NCBI GenBank assembly: GCA_020466095.1
Contig: CM035808.1
Location: forward strand, 70,631,274-70,695,273
Length of the DNA stretch: 64,000 nucleotides
DNA from: Chlorops oryzae
Taxonomy: Eukaryota > Arthropoda > Insecta > Diptera > Chloropidae
Reading direction: 5' to 3'
A program made the translations under genes and the position numbers. Shown one piece after another: positions 19,303 to 30,929 of the stretch. The notes beneath the pieces are model-generated. The model saw only the letters and a list, made by a program, of their open reading frames with translations. It was not told where the DNA came from and ran no database searches. Numbering within the stretch: the stretch's first letter is position 1; every line of letters begins with the position of its first letter.

Positions 19303-21672
19303 GTCAAGAAGCTGTACAAAATGCAACAAGAAACACAATACACTGTTACATCTTCAGGAGCAAACTACAAGCACTTCATCATCAAACAACCAAGTCCTCG
19401 GAAAGCACGTCATCAGTAATTACGGAGACATCCCAAGACGACAAAGAGGCGGCATCTCTGACCGCAGCTAAGCAATCAAAGTCAAGTAGCTACGTAATTC
19501 TTGGAACGGCGATGATAAAGGTCCAGGCAAATGGAAAGGAAATTCAGTGCAGAGCAGTTCTAGATTCAGGCTCTCAACTCAATTTCGTCACCGAACGTTT
19601 GGTTAAACGCATGGGTATTTCAACAAAACCAGCTTCGATATCTATCAACGGAATCGGCTCAAGCAACACAAAAGTAAGGCATCGAGTCAACGTTGCATTA
19701 CACTCCCGTATCAACAATTTCACAACTCGTCTTGAAGCAGCAGTGTTGCCACATATTATATCCACGCAACCATCTAGGCTAATCAACATCGATAGTTGGC
19801 CGATTCCTAAAAACATAACACTGGCAGACCCAGAATTTCACCAGCCGAACAACATTGACGTTCTATTAGGAGCAGAGTTTTATCACCAGCTGTTGGTAGT
19901 TGGGCAAATACAATTATCGGATGAGTTGCCCACATTACAAAACACGCGGCTCGGTTGGGTCATTTTAGGGAAGATTAATGGGACCCAGTTGTCAACCGCC
20001 ACATGTAGTATATGCACGGATGATGAAACCAGTCTAGAAGAAAATATTGCTCGATTATGGGAACTAGACAACATTAAAACAGCAGATAAACTCCTATCGC
20101 TGTCCGACAGACAATGTGAAACTCATTTTGCACAAACCTGCAACATCGATAAAAGTGGGAGATTCGTCGTAAGGATTCCATTTTGTGACAGCCCGGAGGT
20201 GCTAGGAGAATCTCATGGGATAGCACTCAACAGGTTTCTCTCTCTTGAACGCCGTCTAGAAAAGACACCAGAAATTAAAACTCAGTACGAGAAATTCATG
20301 GAAGAATATGAAGCATTGGGGCACATGACCCAAATACCTCTTGACTCAATCACCAAGCCAAATTATTTTATTCCTCACCACTGCATTCTAAGGCCACAAA
20401 GCGAAACAACAAAATTACGAGTTGTTTTTGATGCCTCTGCAAAAACTTCATCGGGAGTCTCCTTAAACGACATAATGCATACAGGCCCTACAGTCCAAAG
20501 TGAGCTTTTTTCTATTCTACTTCGCTTTCGATTACCCCGATTCGTGTTTACGACCGACGTAACGAAGATGTATTGCCAAATGTTCATCCACCCAGAAGAT
20601 CGAAAATTTCACGTTATCATATGGAGGGAAAGTTCAACCACCCCAATCAAATATTACCATCTCAACACGATAACTTATGGAACTCGAGCAGGACCATATT
20701 TGGCAACTAAGTGCTTGGAGAAGATAGCTAAGGAGAACATGACACGATATCCTCTTGGGGCCAAGTTTTTTCTTGAGAACTTATACGTGGACGATGGAAT
20801 TGGTGGAGCTGATAGCTTAAATATTGCGCTGACAATTCAACGGGAGCTCACACACATCCTGAAACAGCACGGGCTCAATCTACAAAAATGGCATGGAAAT
20901 CACACCCAGTTACTCCAAAACGTAGCAGGAGAAAATCAAGAGGTCAACATTAATTTCAATGACTGTCAAGAAACGAAAACCTTGGGTTTGACCTGGATTC
21001 CCAGAAGTGATAAATTCTCTGTAAAGGTATGCCTGAGCCAAAGCAAACGTGTAACAAAACGAACAGTGAGCTCAGATTTAGCAAGACTATTCGATCCTTT
21101 AGGGATTTTAGCACCTGTTACTGTCCTCGCAAAGATTTTCATTCAAGAACTATGGCAAATCAAACTATCATGGGACGAAGCCTTGCCAGAAGAGCTGTAT
21201 ACAAGATGGATGACATTTCGCAATAACTTGGAAAACATAAACAATATGCAGTTCCCTCGACACATATTTGAGGACCACGTCACATCCACGGTACAGATTC
21301 ACGCCTTTGCCGATGCCTCCGAAAGAGCGTTCGGAGCAGCTATTTATATAAGATCAGTACTAAAAAATGGAACTGTGATTGTAAGGGTACTTTGTGCAAA
21401 ATCGCGAGTGGCTCCTTTGAAGCGGCAGACTCTTCCTCGGCTCGAGCTTTGCGCTGCTTTGGTGAGTGCTCAACTAATGACAAGGATAAAAAAGGACTTG
21501 AATTCGAAAATGCACCTGCCTTCCTTTGGACAGACTCAGAAATCGTTTTGGCGTGGATCAATTCCAGCTCATCTTCCTATCACACATTCGTGGCCAACCG
21601 AGTGTCCCAAATCCAGGACTTAACAATAGCTGAACAATGGAGACATGTACCTTCAAAGGAAAACCCTGCGGA
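19303..21672 (+). pseudogene. pol: BEL/Pao fragment C: protease, RT, part of RNase H
   Basis: A plus-strand fragment of the same BEL family as D, in inverted orientation to it. One frame (19512-21623) reads protease RAVLDSGSQ, then the linker with ATCSIC, reverse transcriptase with YVDD at 20784-20795, and RNase H HAFADAS. It has Gln where D has a first amber stop. A one-base loss near 21501 shifts the frame within RNase H. The fragment starts after a 5-base filler next to the LTR of A and ends, through a GGA overlap, in the 3' LTR of D. Identity to D is about 98-99 percent by eye. Confidence 0.88.
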
Positions 21673-22166
21673 AACTGTCTGTCTCCTTGTTAATGTTGTG
21701 TCTTAAAAGATTCCAATTGCAGCGCATAAACTGAATTGGGCTTTTAAGTTTTGTTCTGTGTAACAACGGCACTTGAACCGAGTTACTTGCTCTCAAAATG
21801 AAATGCTTTGTTTTGAAGTCAAATTAAGAGTCAGTTTTATTTGCACCTTGTGGTGCTTATATATCATAAAATGTTCCATTCTTAATTCACTTAGCATAAC
21901 AAAAAAAAATAACAATTTATTGCAAATTTTGCATTATTATGACCATGAACTTCGTCGCAGGACATTTACTACAATATCGAATTCAAAAAAAAAAAAAAAT
22001 AAAAAATTGAAAATCAAACGTAATGAAGAAATGCAATGTCAACATTAAAGACGCGATACAATTTTCAACGCTGTTATGAACTTATTTCGATTCAAGAAGT
22101 ATTATTGTTTACTGCAAACTAAACAAAAAATAAACATAAAAAATAACAGTCTCGAACAATTAAACA
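21670..22166 (-). repeat. 3' LTR of BEL element D
   Basis: 497 bp that match 29911-30407. The terminal TGTTAA (as seen on the plus strand) is missing, replaced directly by the end of fragment C. Confidence 0.92.
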
Positions 22167-22248
22167 TTCTGCCCGCCTTGAGCTCTGCTCGAAATTTACG
22201 ATGTTGAGGTGTTGCCTTTTCAGTGTTTCTTCTGTTGATATGATTTGC

Positions 22249-23500
22249 TTATACATGCACTGTGAAGTCTGTTGTTGTGAATTGATTTCGTGGTGCTGGA
22301 GTTGGCGAGCCCTTGGCTTTTCGTTTAATTCCCAAGTAGATCAAAATGCATACAGTGATGATTAGTGCTATATAACTGACCGTCATATGATGATAATTTT
22401 GGCTTTGAATTTTATTGGGAAGTTGGAATATTTCCTGTTTCGCCAGTGAGGACTGTAGCGCCGTTAGATTTTCTATTTGTGCAATATAATTAGTTTTTTG
22501 GATTTCTTGAAGCAGAGGTTTTAATTTTTCTGTGTAGTTTTGATTTGTGAATTCCCAAAGGCTGGTGTATGATGATTTGAGAGTGTTGGATATTACTCGT
22601 TGCCCTCGTATAGATATGAAGTCGTGTTTGAGTATGCATTGCGGTTCTAGACTGAGCAATCCCGATCCCGTGAGAGTTAGTTGTGTGATCTCTCTTTTGC
22701 ATACTGCTATTGCACGAGTAGCTGTTGGTAGTGCGTATATCCACTTGTTTGTATGCCTGAGAGGGATCCAAGCAGTGCTGTCGGATAATCGTTGCAGTGC
22801 GCAATCGGAATGACTTTTGTTGTGAAATAAGTTTATTTCACATGAACAAATTGTTGAGCCACGGTCATATCGGACTTGACCTTTTGAACAAATGTACGTT
22901 TCGTCTTTTATTATCGGACATTCTTGTAATTTCGAATCCCTGATGGTGAAATATTGGTTGTCCATGCCTATCGCCAGAAGAGAGGAGCACGGCTTTATGG
23001 ATATCAGCGTTTTGTTGATCCAATTGGGTATTGGCACGAGATTGAATATTTGAAATTGTTCATGCTCGATTAATGGTATGGTAAGGCTGAAAATGACGGT
23101 GTTTCGCGTGAGTCCTCCTGTAATCTTCATCAATTTATACAGTTGAAATGAATTTACTTGTCTTACAGGCAGGGAAAGCGACTCCGGCAAGTGAAGTTTT
23201 ATTTTTTGAATTTCCTGTTGCAATTGACTTGGTGTAAGCAGCAATGGACTAATAATGCCATGGTGAGTGTTTGTCAGTATATCAAGAATTGAGGATTGTG
23301 TCTGCTGTAAGTTTGCTGCAATTATGTTGAGTTGTATGCAGAGTGACAAAAAAGTTCGTTGTATTTGTTCTTGGTATTTATCATCCGTATTATTGCGCAC
23401 GAGGTTGTAAATTTGAGTTATCTGGTTGTCAAGGTGATCAAATTTTGACGTTACCGCCTTTTGATCCGTTTTTAAGATGTTTATCGTGGAATCAATAATT
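22249..23500 (-). pseudogene. env: Element D envelope, C-terminal part (F-like fusion protein)
   Basis: About 415 residues of an envelope protein resembling the F2/F1 fusion proteins of baculoviruses and insect errantiviruses. Seen here are a long Gln/Asn-rich helical region with heptad-like Leu/Ile (after STINILK), a Cys-rich domain with repeated single and paired Cys (CPIIKDETYICSKGQ, CSCEINLF) and a C-terminal transmembrane helix (SYIALIITVCILIYLGI) followed by a short basic tail. It acts, in relatives, in membrane fusion of the particle. The frame is separated from its N-terminal part by the MITE at 23501-23745; the ATG at 23565 lies within that insert and is not a natural start. Confidence 0.8.
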
Positions 23501-23745
23501 GAAGCGGAGCCGCGAATAACGTTGTAAGTGACAAATCTCACATTTTTGCAAATTTGCCGTGCCATTCAGTACATACAAGGCCACTTCGCTTCTTTCTGGT
23601 TCTGAATTCTTGAGAGATGTCCAAGATTTGACCAAAAAAAACATTTTTTTGGTAGCTCAAAGGGCTAGAGTATTATTGACAGCGAAAGTCCGAAAAATAG
23701 GTTCAAAAAATTTGTCGCTTACAACGTTATTCGCGGCTACCCTTC
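23501..23745. mobile_element. 245-bp MITE inside the envelope gene
   Basis: Ends are inverted repeats of about 40 bp sharing AGCCGCGAATAACGTTGTAAG, starting GAAG and ending CTTC. AATT stands on both sides (23497-23500 and 23746-23749); removing the element and one AATT brings the two parts of the envelope frame back into register. No coding capacity. The family is unknown to me; the 4-bp duplication does not fit piggyBac, hAT or mariner. Confidence 0.82.
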
Positions 23746-24240
23746 AATTGATGTTTGGTTTTTAAGCAGATTCAAAAGATGGGCTTCATTGTCCTTAACT
23801 TTTGTTATTGTGTGCGCCATTTGTTCGGCATATTCGGAATCTAAAACTCCAAATTGTGAATGTGCGATATTGCCAACTAAGTCTACCGCCCCTCTTTTAT
23901 GTCGTCTCCCTGACAAGAGCGTGCTGTCTGACATCAATTCAGACTCCGTATGCTCAAAGTGTGTGGCCAAGTTTGTACAGGTGCTCTTTTGCTGAATTTG
24001 CTGACACAATTGATTTAAGGCCTTAGTGCCGTTAGAAAATGCTTGCAGGTCCTTCCAAAATCCGTTGAGATCGTAATAAATCAAAAGCTGCCAATCAGTT
24101 GATGAAATAGCAACCGAACCAATTCCTTCGAAGTGTATTCCTAGCCTCGTTCCAAACTGCGTGTTTTGAAATTGAGCTCCGAATACTAGTGGTAAAGCCA
24201 TGAGAACTACGAGTGCCATAAAAAGACTGGGATTTTTTGC
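23746..24240 (-). pseudogene. env: Element D envelope, N-terminal part
   Basis: The end of the long pol frame runs into an envelope start: a basic stretch, a signal-peptide-like hydrophobic core (FMALVVLMALPLVFGAQF), an ectodomain, a furin-type cleavage site RRHKRG near 23890-23910 and then a fusion-peptide-like segment (AVDLVGNIAHSQFG). A stop follows at once where the MITE begins. Since no separate ATG close to the signal peptide is certain, expression by a spliced mRNA, as in errantiviruses, is likely. Description only; this copy is broken. Confidence 0.75.
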
Positions 24241-25890
24241 TAGACGTTTCTTCTTCGTAGGTATTTCGGGTTCTTCTTCGCCTAGTTGACTATTTTCTTC
24301 AATTGGTGCTTCCGATTTGATCGGTAACGGTGCTAGTCGGTCGATCGGTCTTCTGCAGGTGCCGGAAGCTGTTTTCACGTCTGCTACCCGGACGATGCCA
24401 TCATATCCTGGATGAACTTTTAGAATTCTTCCCATTGGCCATTGTAAAGGCGCCACATTATCTTCCTTTAGAATGACAATGTCTCCTGGTTTAATATTAA
24501 CACCTTGAGTTTTCCACTTGTGTCGATATTGCAGCTCGCATAAGTATTCCCTCATCCACCGTTTCCAAAATTCTCTTTTTAGATGCGTCACTAATTTCCA
24601 TCTTGTTAGAAGGCTTATCTTCGCTGGTGTGGACACTGGATCAATTCGTGCGTTCAATGGCTCTCCTATCAGAAAGTGGCCAGGAGTCAGAGCCGTTAGA
24701 TCATTTGGATCTTCTGACATCGGACTGATGGGTCGTGAGTTCATAATCGCCTCAATTTCTATCACAACGGTGTCGAGCTCTTCATACGTCAAGGAAGCAG
24801 TAGATACACTTCTTATCAGCAGATGTTTGGCCGACTTCACTGCGGCCTCCCATAAACCTCCAAAATGAGGTGCCCTTGGGGGTATAAAATGGAATGTTAT
24901 TCCCTTCGTTGTACATTCTCGGCTGATGACTTCGCTTGCAGAGCTGGTAAATATGGTTTCTGACAGTTCGTTCAGCTGATTTTTAGCACCAACGAAATTT
25001 GTGGCGTTGTCACAAAATAGATGTTGACAAAATCCTCTCCTGCTTATGAACCGTTTCAGCGCTCCTATAAAGGCATCAGTAGTTAGATCACTGACAAGTT
25101 CCAAATGGACAGCCTTAGTCGCGAAGCAGCAAAAAACTGCTATGTAGCATTTTTGGGGTTTCTTTCCTCGAACTTTATAGTGGACCAAAAATGGCCCACA
25201 GAAGTCAACACCAGCATTGATGAAAGGTCGAGCCGGTGTGATGCGTGTTGGAGGCAAATTACCCATCAGTTGACTGAGTAATTTTGGTTTAGCTTTAGTA
25301 CATCGTACACAATGTTGCACAATTGAGCGTGCAGCTGATTTTCCCTTTACAGGCCAATATCTCTGTCTCGTGTAGGCTAGTAGTGCTTGAGGCCTACAAT
25401 GACGATTTTGTTCATGGATTCCCTGCATTAAAAGCCTTGATATAGGGTCGTTGTATGGAGTCAACATTGGATGCTTAGCTTCGTATGACAGTGTGGATGA
25501 TTCCAATCGACCTCCAACTCGGATGATTCCATTTTTATCCAAGAACGGACAAAGATTACTGATTGGGCTGCTTCTGCTTACTTCGTTATGTTTTGCCAAA
25601 TGTTTCAAGTCTTCCTGAAAATCTGATTCTTGCATAGATCTAACGATGACCACGATAGCACTCTCAAGTTCTTCTACTGTTAACGCCAGCTTGAACTTCC
25701 GTTGTCCTTTTCTTGCATTGCTGATGAACCTTAGCACATAACCTATAACGCGTTGAAGGGTTAAGAAAGATCCCTTGTGGTTGATGTTATAGATCATAAT
25801 TGCTGAATCAGTAGTGGCGGCTACGACTGTGGTTTCCCTTTTGCGCTCCATGATGGTTTCGTCGCATGATATCTTTCTTTGTGGCCAAAA
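24241..25890 (-). pseudogene. pol: Element D integrase
   Basis: Continues the pol frame after an amber codon at 25891-25893. It holds an H2C2 zinc region (HEQNRHCRPQALL ... HCVRCTKAK), a DDE integrase core with VDFCGPF, CDNATNF and PHFGGLWEAAVK, and the C-terminal domain seen in BEL/Pao (RWKLVTHLKREFWKRW, then GDIVILKEDN and RPIDRLAPL). It would splice the cDNA into the genome. Without read-through of two stops it cannot be made as part of Gag-Pol. Confidence 0.85.
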
Positions 25891-27663
25891 CTATTCTCGA
25901 CCATGTAAAAACATTTGCCCATACAGCCACATATTGCATGTTAACAATTTCTTTGGATCAAGGCCACGGGATAGGATGTCCGCAGGGTTTTCCTTTGAAG
26001 GTACATGTCTCCATTGTTCAGCTATTGTTAAGTCCTGGATTTGGGACACTCGGTTGGCCACAAATGTGTGATAGGAAGATGAGCTGGAATTGATCCACGC
26101 CAAAACGATTTCTGAGTCTGTCCAAAGGAAGGCAGGTGCATTTTCGAACTTCAAGTCCTTTTTTATCCTTGTCATTAGTTGAGCACTCACCAAAGCAGCG
26201 CAAAGCTCGAGCCGAGGAAGAGTCTGCCGCTTCAAAGGAGCCACTCGCGATTTTGCACAAAGTAACCTTACAATCACAGTTCCATTTTTTATTACTGATC
26301 TTATATAAATAGCTGCTCCGAACGCTCTTTCGGAGGCATCGGCAAAGGCGTGAATCTGTACCGTGGATGTGACGTGGTCCTCAAATATGTGTCGAGGGAA
26401 CTGCATATTGTTTATGTTTTCCAAGTTATTGCGAAATGTCATCCATCTTGTATACAGCTCTTCTGGCAAGGCTTCGTCCCATGATAGTTTGATTTGCCAT
26501 AGTTCTTGAATGAAAATCTTTGCGAGGACAGTAACAGGTGCTAAAATCCCTAAAGGATCGAATAGTCTTGCTAAATCTGAGCTCACTGTTCGTTTTGTTA
26601 CACGTTTGCTTTGGCTCAGGCATACCTTTACAGAGAATTTATCACTTCTGGGAATCCAGGTCAAACCCAAGGTTTTCGTTTCTTGACAGTCATTGAAATT
26701 AATGTTGACCTCTTGATTTTCTCCTGCTACGTTTTGGAGTAACTGGGTGTGATTTCCATGCCATTTTTGTAGATTGAGCCCGTGCTGTTTCAGGATGTGT
26801 GTGAGCTCCCGTTGAATTGTCAGCGCAATATTTAAGCTATCAGCTCCACCAATTCCATCGTCCACGTAGAAGTTCTCAAGAAAAAACTTGGCCCCAAGAG
26901 GATATCGTGTCATGTTCTCCTTAGCTATCTTCTCCAAGCACTTAGTTGCCAAATATGGTGCTGCTCGAGTTCCATAAGTTATCGTGTTGAGCTGGTAATA
27001 TTTGATTGGGGTGGTTGAACTTTCCCTCCATATGATAACGTGAAATTTTCGATCTTCTGGGTGGATGAACATTTGGCAATACATCTTCGTTACGTCGGTC
27101 GTAAATACGAAACGGGGTAATCGAAAGCGAAGTAGAATAGAAAAAAGCTCACTTTGGACTGTAGGGCCTGTATGCATTATGTCGTTTAAGGAGACTCCCG
27201 ATGAAGTTTTTGCAGAGGCATCAAAAACAACTCGTAATTTTGTTGTTTCGCTTTGTGGCCTTAGAATGCAGTGGTGAGGAATAAAATAATTTGGCTTGGT
27301 GATTGAGTCAAGAGGTATTTGGGTCATGTGCCCCAATGCTTCATATTCTTCCATGAATTTCTCGTACTGAGTTTTAATTTCTGGTGTCTTTTCTAGACGG
27401 CGTTCAAGAGAGAGAAACCTGTTGAGTGCTATCCCATGAGATTCTCCTAGCACCTCCGGGCTGTCACAAAATGGAATCCTTACGACGAATCTCCCACTTT
27501 TATCGATGTTGCAGGTTTGTGCAAAATGAGTTTCACATTGTCTGTCGGACAGCGATAGGAGTTTATCTGCTGTTTTAATGTTGTCTAGTTCCCATAATCG
27601 AGCAATATTTTCTTCTAGACTGGTTTCATCATCCGTGCATATACTACATGTGGCGGTTGACAA
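25891..27663 (-). pseudogene. pol: Element D reverse transcriptase and RNase H
   Basis: Runs in the same frame as gag-protease, between two amber codons (27664-27666 and 25891-25893). Reverse transcriptase blocks include LRVVFDASAK, FTTDVTKMY and YVDD (26857-26868); RNase H starts with HAFADASERAFGAAIY. C has CAG at the first amber position, so that stop is a C-to-T change in D. Otherwise uninterrupted. First residue in this stretch is a TTG Leu codon, not a real start. Confidence 0.87.
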
Positions 27664-29766
27664 CTAGGTCCCATTAATCTTCCCTAAAATGACCCAACCG
27701 AGCCGCGTGTTTTGTAATGTGGGCAACTCATCCGATAATTGTATTTGCCCAACTACCAACAGCTGGTGATAAAACTCTGCTCCTAATAGAACGTCAATGT
27801 TGTTCGGCTGGTGAAATTCTGGGTCTGCCAGTGTTATGTTTTTAGGAATCGGCCAACTATTGATGTTGATTAGCCTAGATGGTTGCGTGGATATGATATG
27901 TGGCAACACTGCTGCTTCAAGACGAGTTGTGAAGTTGTTGATACGGGAGTGTAATGCAACGTTGACTCGATGCCTTACTTTTGTGTTGCTTGAGCCGATT
28001 CCGTTGATAGATATCGAAGCTGGTTTTGTTGAAATACCCATGCGTTTAACCAAACGTTCGGTGACGAAATTGAGTTGAGAGCCCGAATCTAGAACTGCTC
28101 TGCACTGAATTTCCTTTCCATTTGCCTGGACCTTTATCATCGCCGTTCCAAGAATTACGTAGCTACTTGACTTTGATTGCTTAGCTGCGGTCAGAGATGC
28201 CGCCTCTTTGTCGTCTTGGGATGTCTCCGTAATAACTGATGACGTGCTTTCCGAGGACTTGGTTGTTGTTGATGATGAAGTGCTTGTAGTTTGGTCCTGA
28301 AGATGTAACAGTGTATTGTTGCATTTTGTACAGCTTCTTGACGTGCATTTTTTCGAGCCATGTCCTGGTTTTAAGCAGTTGAAACAGTATTTTTGCTGTT
28401 GCACAAACTGAAGTTGTGTTGCAGGGGGTGCCTGAAGGAAATTTTTGCAGGCAAACAATGGGTGCTTTCCGTTTTTGCACATAGCGCAGGATCCATCAGG
28501 TTGACTGTTTGACGTGACTGAAGTATATACGTTTGTCTTCGGGTTTGATGATTTCTCCTTCGAACCTATTGCCTCCATGGATTGGAAATTTCTTTCCAAA
28601 AACGTGAGAAAATCCTTAATTGTTGGAAATTCTCGTGGTTTCAACAAAGATTGTTCATATCGGAGACGTGTCGCTTGATCTACTCGTTTCAGTAGTATAT
28701 GTAGTAGCAGCGGGTCCCAAGTTGACGTGTTTATTTGAAGATTTTGCAGAGCTAATAAGCATTCTAGAGTTCTATCGTGTAATGCCTTGAAGTTATCCTT
28801 TGCAGGACTACTTTGCGTGTCAACCAGCTCATGAATTAATTTCCCAACCAGCATTCTTTTGTTATTGTATCGATCGGTCACCATTTCCCACGCAGCTTCG
28901 AAATTTTCTCCTGTGGCAGAAAAATGCTTTATAAGGTTTGCAGCTTCCCCCAGCAAAAGTGTTTTTAGATACCAAATTTTTTGAACTTTTGATATCGGCT
29001 GATTTTTTACAAGTGACGAAAATAAGTCGTAAAATTCTTGCCACTTTAGGTGATTACCGTCAAATTTTGGTATCATGATTTTTGGCATTGGAATTGAGTC
29101 CGATTGATTACTAGTCCGTATCGAGGTTGGTTGAGTTGATGAATTTCTTGTCACAGTGTTGCGAAAGTTTCTGATGATTTTTTCGAGAGCAATGAACCTA
29201 CTCAGGTTGTATCCTTTTTCCTCTGGGTTAGCATGCAGTTCACTAACTTGGAAATGAAGATTTTGAATGTTTTCCCATAATTTTGTTGCGACTTGAAGGT
29301 CTTGTTCGGAGAAATTGTCTTCTATCAATCGTTGAAGGGAATCCATCATTGAATTTTGTCGGCGAACTAATTTGATAAGTTCTGCATCTTCTGCCTGTTG
29401 TCCTGCCATATTTGCTTGCTGGCCATCGTTCATGTTACTTGTGCGTTGAGTTGCTTCCGGAGGCTTTTTAGTATTGTTTGCTTGATTGACCTTAAGCATT
29501 GCTGATTTAAATATCTCCTGATATTCTTGGACGATATTCAGTATTGCACTGAAGTAATCGTTTTTGAAATACTCGTGGTCTATTGGTCGATTTTCCAGTA
29601 GACGAATCTGGTTGTCTGTAGTATCAAATGTGGACCATTCGTCATTCAGTTTTTGAAGTCGCTCTTGAAAATACGTTGTAGTAGTCTTCCTTGTTGCTGA
29701 ATCCTTTTTGAAGTTTTTAATTATTGCCTCTATGTTCGCTCCAGTTTGCTTCTGCTTCTCGACCAA
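27664..29766 (-). CDS. gag: Element D Gag-protease
   Basis: 700 residues from the ATG at 29766, 138 bp inside the LTR. N-terminal helical region; DUF1759-type capsid core starting with PKIMIPKFDGNHLKWQEF near 230; Cys/His zinc region near 440-500 (CAMCKNGKHPLFAC, CFNCLKPGHGSKKC, CTKC); aspartic protease with LDSG, D560. It would build the particle and cut the polyprotein. It ends at an amber codon after VILGKINGT, which fragment C reads as Gln, so a longer Gag-Pol was the original product. Confidence 0.87.
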   Translation of the reverse strand: MVEKQKQTGANIEAIIKNFKKDSATRKTTTTYFQERLQKLNDEWSTFDTTDNQIRLLENRPIDHEYFKNDYFSAILNIVQEYQEIFKSAMLKVNQANNTKKPPEATQRTSNMNDGQQANMAGQQAEDAELIKLVRRQNSMMDSLQRLIEDNFSEQDLQVATKLWENIQNLHFQVSELHANPEEKGYNLSRFIALEKIIRNFRNTVTRNSSTQPTSIRTSNQSDSIPMPKIMIPKFDGNHLKWQEFYDLFSSLVKNQPISKVQKIWYLKTLLLGEAANLIKHFSATGENFEAAWEMVTDRYNNKRMLVGKLIHELVDTQSSPAKDNFKALHDRTLECLLALQNLQINTSTWDPLLLHILLKRVDQATRLRYEQSLLKPREFPTIKDFLTFLERNFQSMEAIGSKEKSSNPKTNVYTSVTSNSQPDGSCAMCKNGKHPLFACKNFLQAPPATQLQFVQQQKYCFNCLKPGHGSKKCTSRSCTKCNNTLLHLQDQTTSTSSSTTTKSSESTSSVITETSQDDKEAASLTAAKQSKSSSYVILGTAMIKVQANGKEIQCRAVLDSGSQLNFVTERLVKRMGISTKPASISINGIGSSNTKVRHRVNVALHSRINNFTTRLEAAVLPHIISTQPSRLININSWPIPKNITLADPEFHQPNNIDVLLGAEFYHQLLVVGQIQLSDELPTLQNTRLGWVILGKINGT

Positions 29767-29904
29767 GTCCTCAAATAGTCCCTTTTTGTTGTTGTTGTTT
29801 TACCTCCGTTAGTTGCTGATTGTTCTTGTACCTCCGTCCTTCCGTAGGTTGGTTGCGTTTCAAAATAAGGATACACGTTATTCTGTCGTTGAGGGTCACC
29901 AAAA

Positions 29905-30407
29905 TGTTAAGGAAACTGTCTGTCTCCTTGTTAATGTTGTGTCTTAAAAGATTCCAATTGCAGCGCATAAACTGAATTGGGCTTTAAAGTTTTGTTCTGT
30001 GTAACAACGGCACTTGAACCGAGTTACTTGCTCTCAAAATGAAATGCTTTGTTTTGAAGTCAAATTAAGAGTCAGTTTTATTTGCACCTTGTGGTGCTTA
30101 TATATCATAAAATTTTCCATTCTTATTTCACTTAGCATAACAAAAAAAAATAACAATTTATTGCAAATTTTGCATTATTATGACCATGAACTTCGTCGCA
30201 GGGCATTTACTACAATATCGAATTCAAACAAAAAAAAAAATAAAAAATTGAAAATCAAACGTAATGAAGAAATGCAATGTCAACATTAAAGACGCGATAG
30301 AATTTTCAACGCTGTTATGAACTTATTTCGATTCAAGAAGTATTATTGTTTACTGCAAACTAAACAAAAAATACACATAAAAAATAACAGTCTCGAACAA
30401 TTAAACA
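29905..30407 (-). repeat. 5' LTR of BEL element D
   Basis: 503 bp, TG...CA bounded. The internal side continues TTTTGGTGACCC on the minus strand, a likely primer-binding site starting TGGTGACC four bases in. Its outer edge is complete and joins the LTR of element A. Confidence 0.9.
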
Positions 30408-30409
30408 GA

Positions 30410-30909
30410 TATGTATATATAAATGTTATGTATATGTAAATGTTGGGTATCTATAAATGTTATGTATATATCTTATGTATTTTTAAATGCTGATTCAAAA
30501 GAGGAGAAATGCCGCACAGAATTTGGCTGACATTTGAGAAGTGTCAAATGACCAATTTTGGGTTATGCCCAATTGATTCGATATTGGAATTCTGTCATAA
30601 CACAATATCGGCTCATGCATTGCATGTGTTTAGTTGCCTGCGTTTGATGTTTTGACCTTCACTTCTTTCAATGCTATAAGTGCATTGCTCGAAGTGTTTG
30701 GTTACATTCCGTTGGCTTGCATTTGATGTTTCGGCCTTCGTTCCGTTCAATGCTATAAGTGCTTTGCTCGAAGTGTCTTGTTACATATGCTTTCAGGCAT
30801 ACAGGGCCGTAACGTAAATTAACCGTGCAGGGTCGGTATGTGAAATGAGATATAAGGCGCTAAGGCGATTAAGGGCGCCAAGGCGCTTATGTGTCATATT
30901 CATGCAACA
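30410..30909 (-). repeat. 5' LTR of element A, displaced second piece
   Basis: Exactly 500 bp that match 12264-12763 with about six substitutions and no length change. It ends TTCATGCAACA at 30909, the outer edge of the LTR. Ten bases (12254-12263 in the 3' LTR) are missing at the break. Beyond 30909 lies an unrelated ORF relic. Confidence 0.88.
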
Positions 30910-30929
30910 CTGTCGACTCTGCATTGCTG

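Larger units (their letters stand above)
21670..30407 (-). mobile_element. BEL/Pao retrotransposon D with envelope gene
   Basis: Minus-strand element: 5' LTR 29905-30407, gag-pol 29766 to about 24240, envelope about 24240-22249, 3' LTR 21670-22166. The LTRs begin TGTTTAATTG and end CCTTAACA and differ at about seven of 497 positions. The 3' LTR lacks its last six bases, where it joins fragment C. The 5' LTR joins the LTR of element A after a 2-base filler. Coding damage is light: two amber stops in gag-pol and a MITE in env. Relatives with a fusion-protein gene of baculovirus-F type, such as Drosophila roo, are known. Confidence 0.9.

Noticed and set aside
19303..21672. Fragment C and element D as one ordinary tandem insertion
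   Set aside because: They are in opposite orientation, C has no LTRs, and the joint lacks a target duplication.
23501..23745. Intron in the envelope gene
   Set aside because: Inverted repeats at both ends and the AATT duplication fit a transposon; no convincing GT-AG pair sits at the frame joints.
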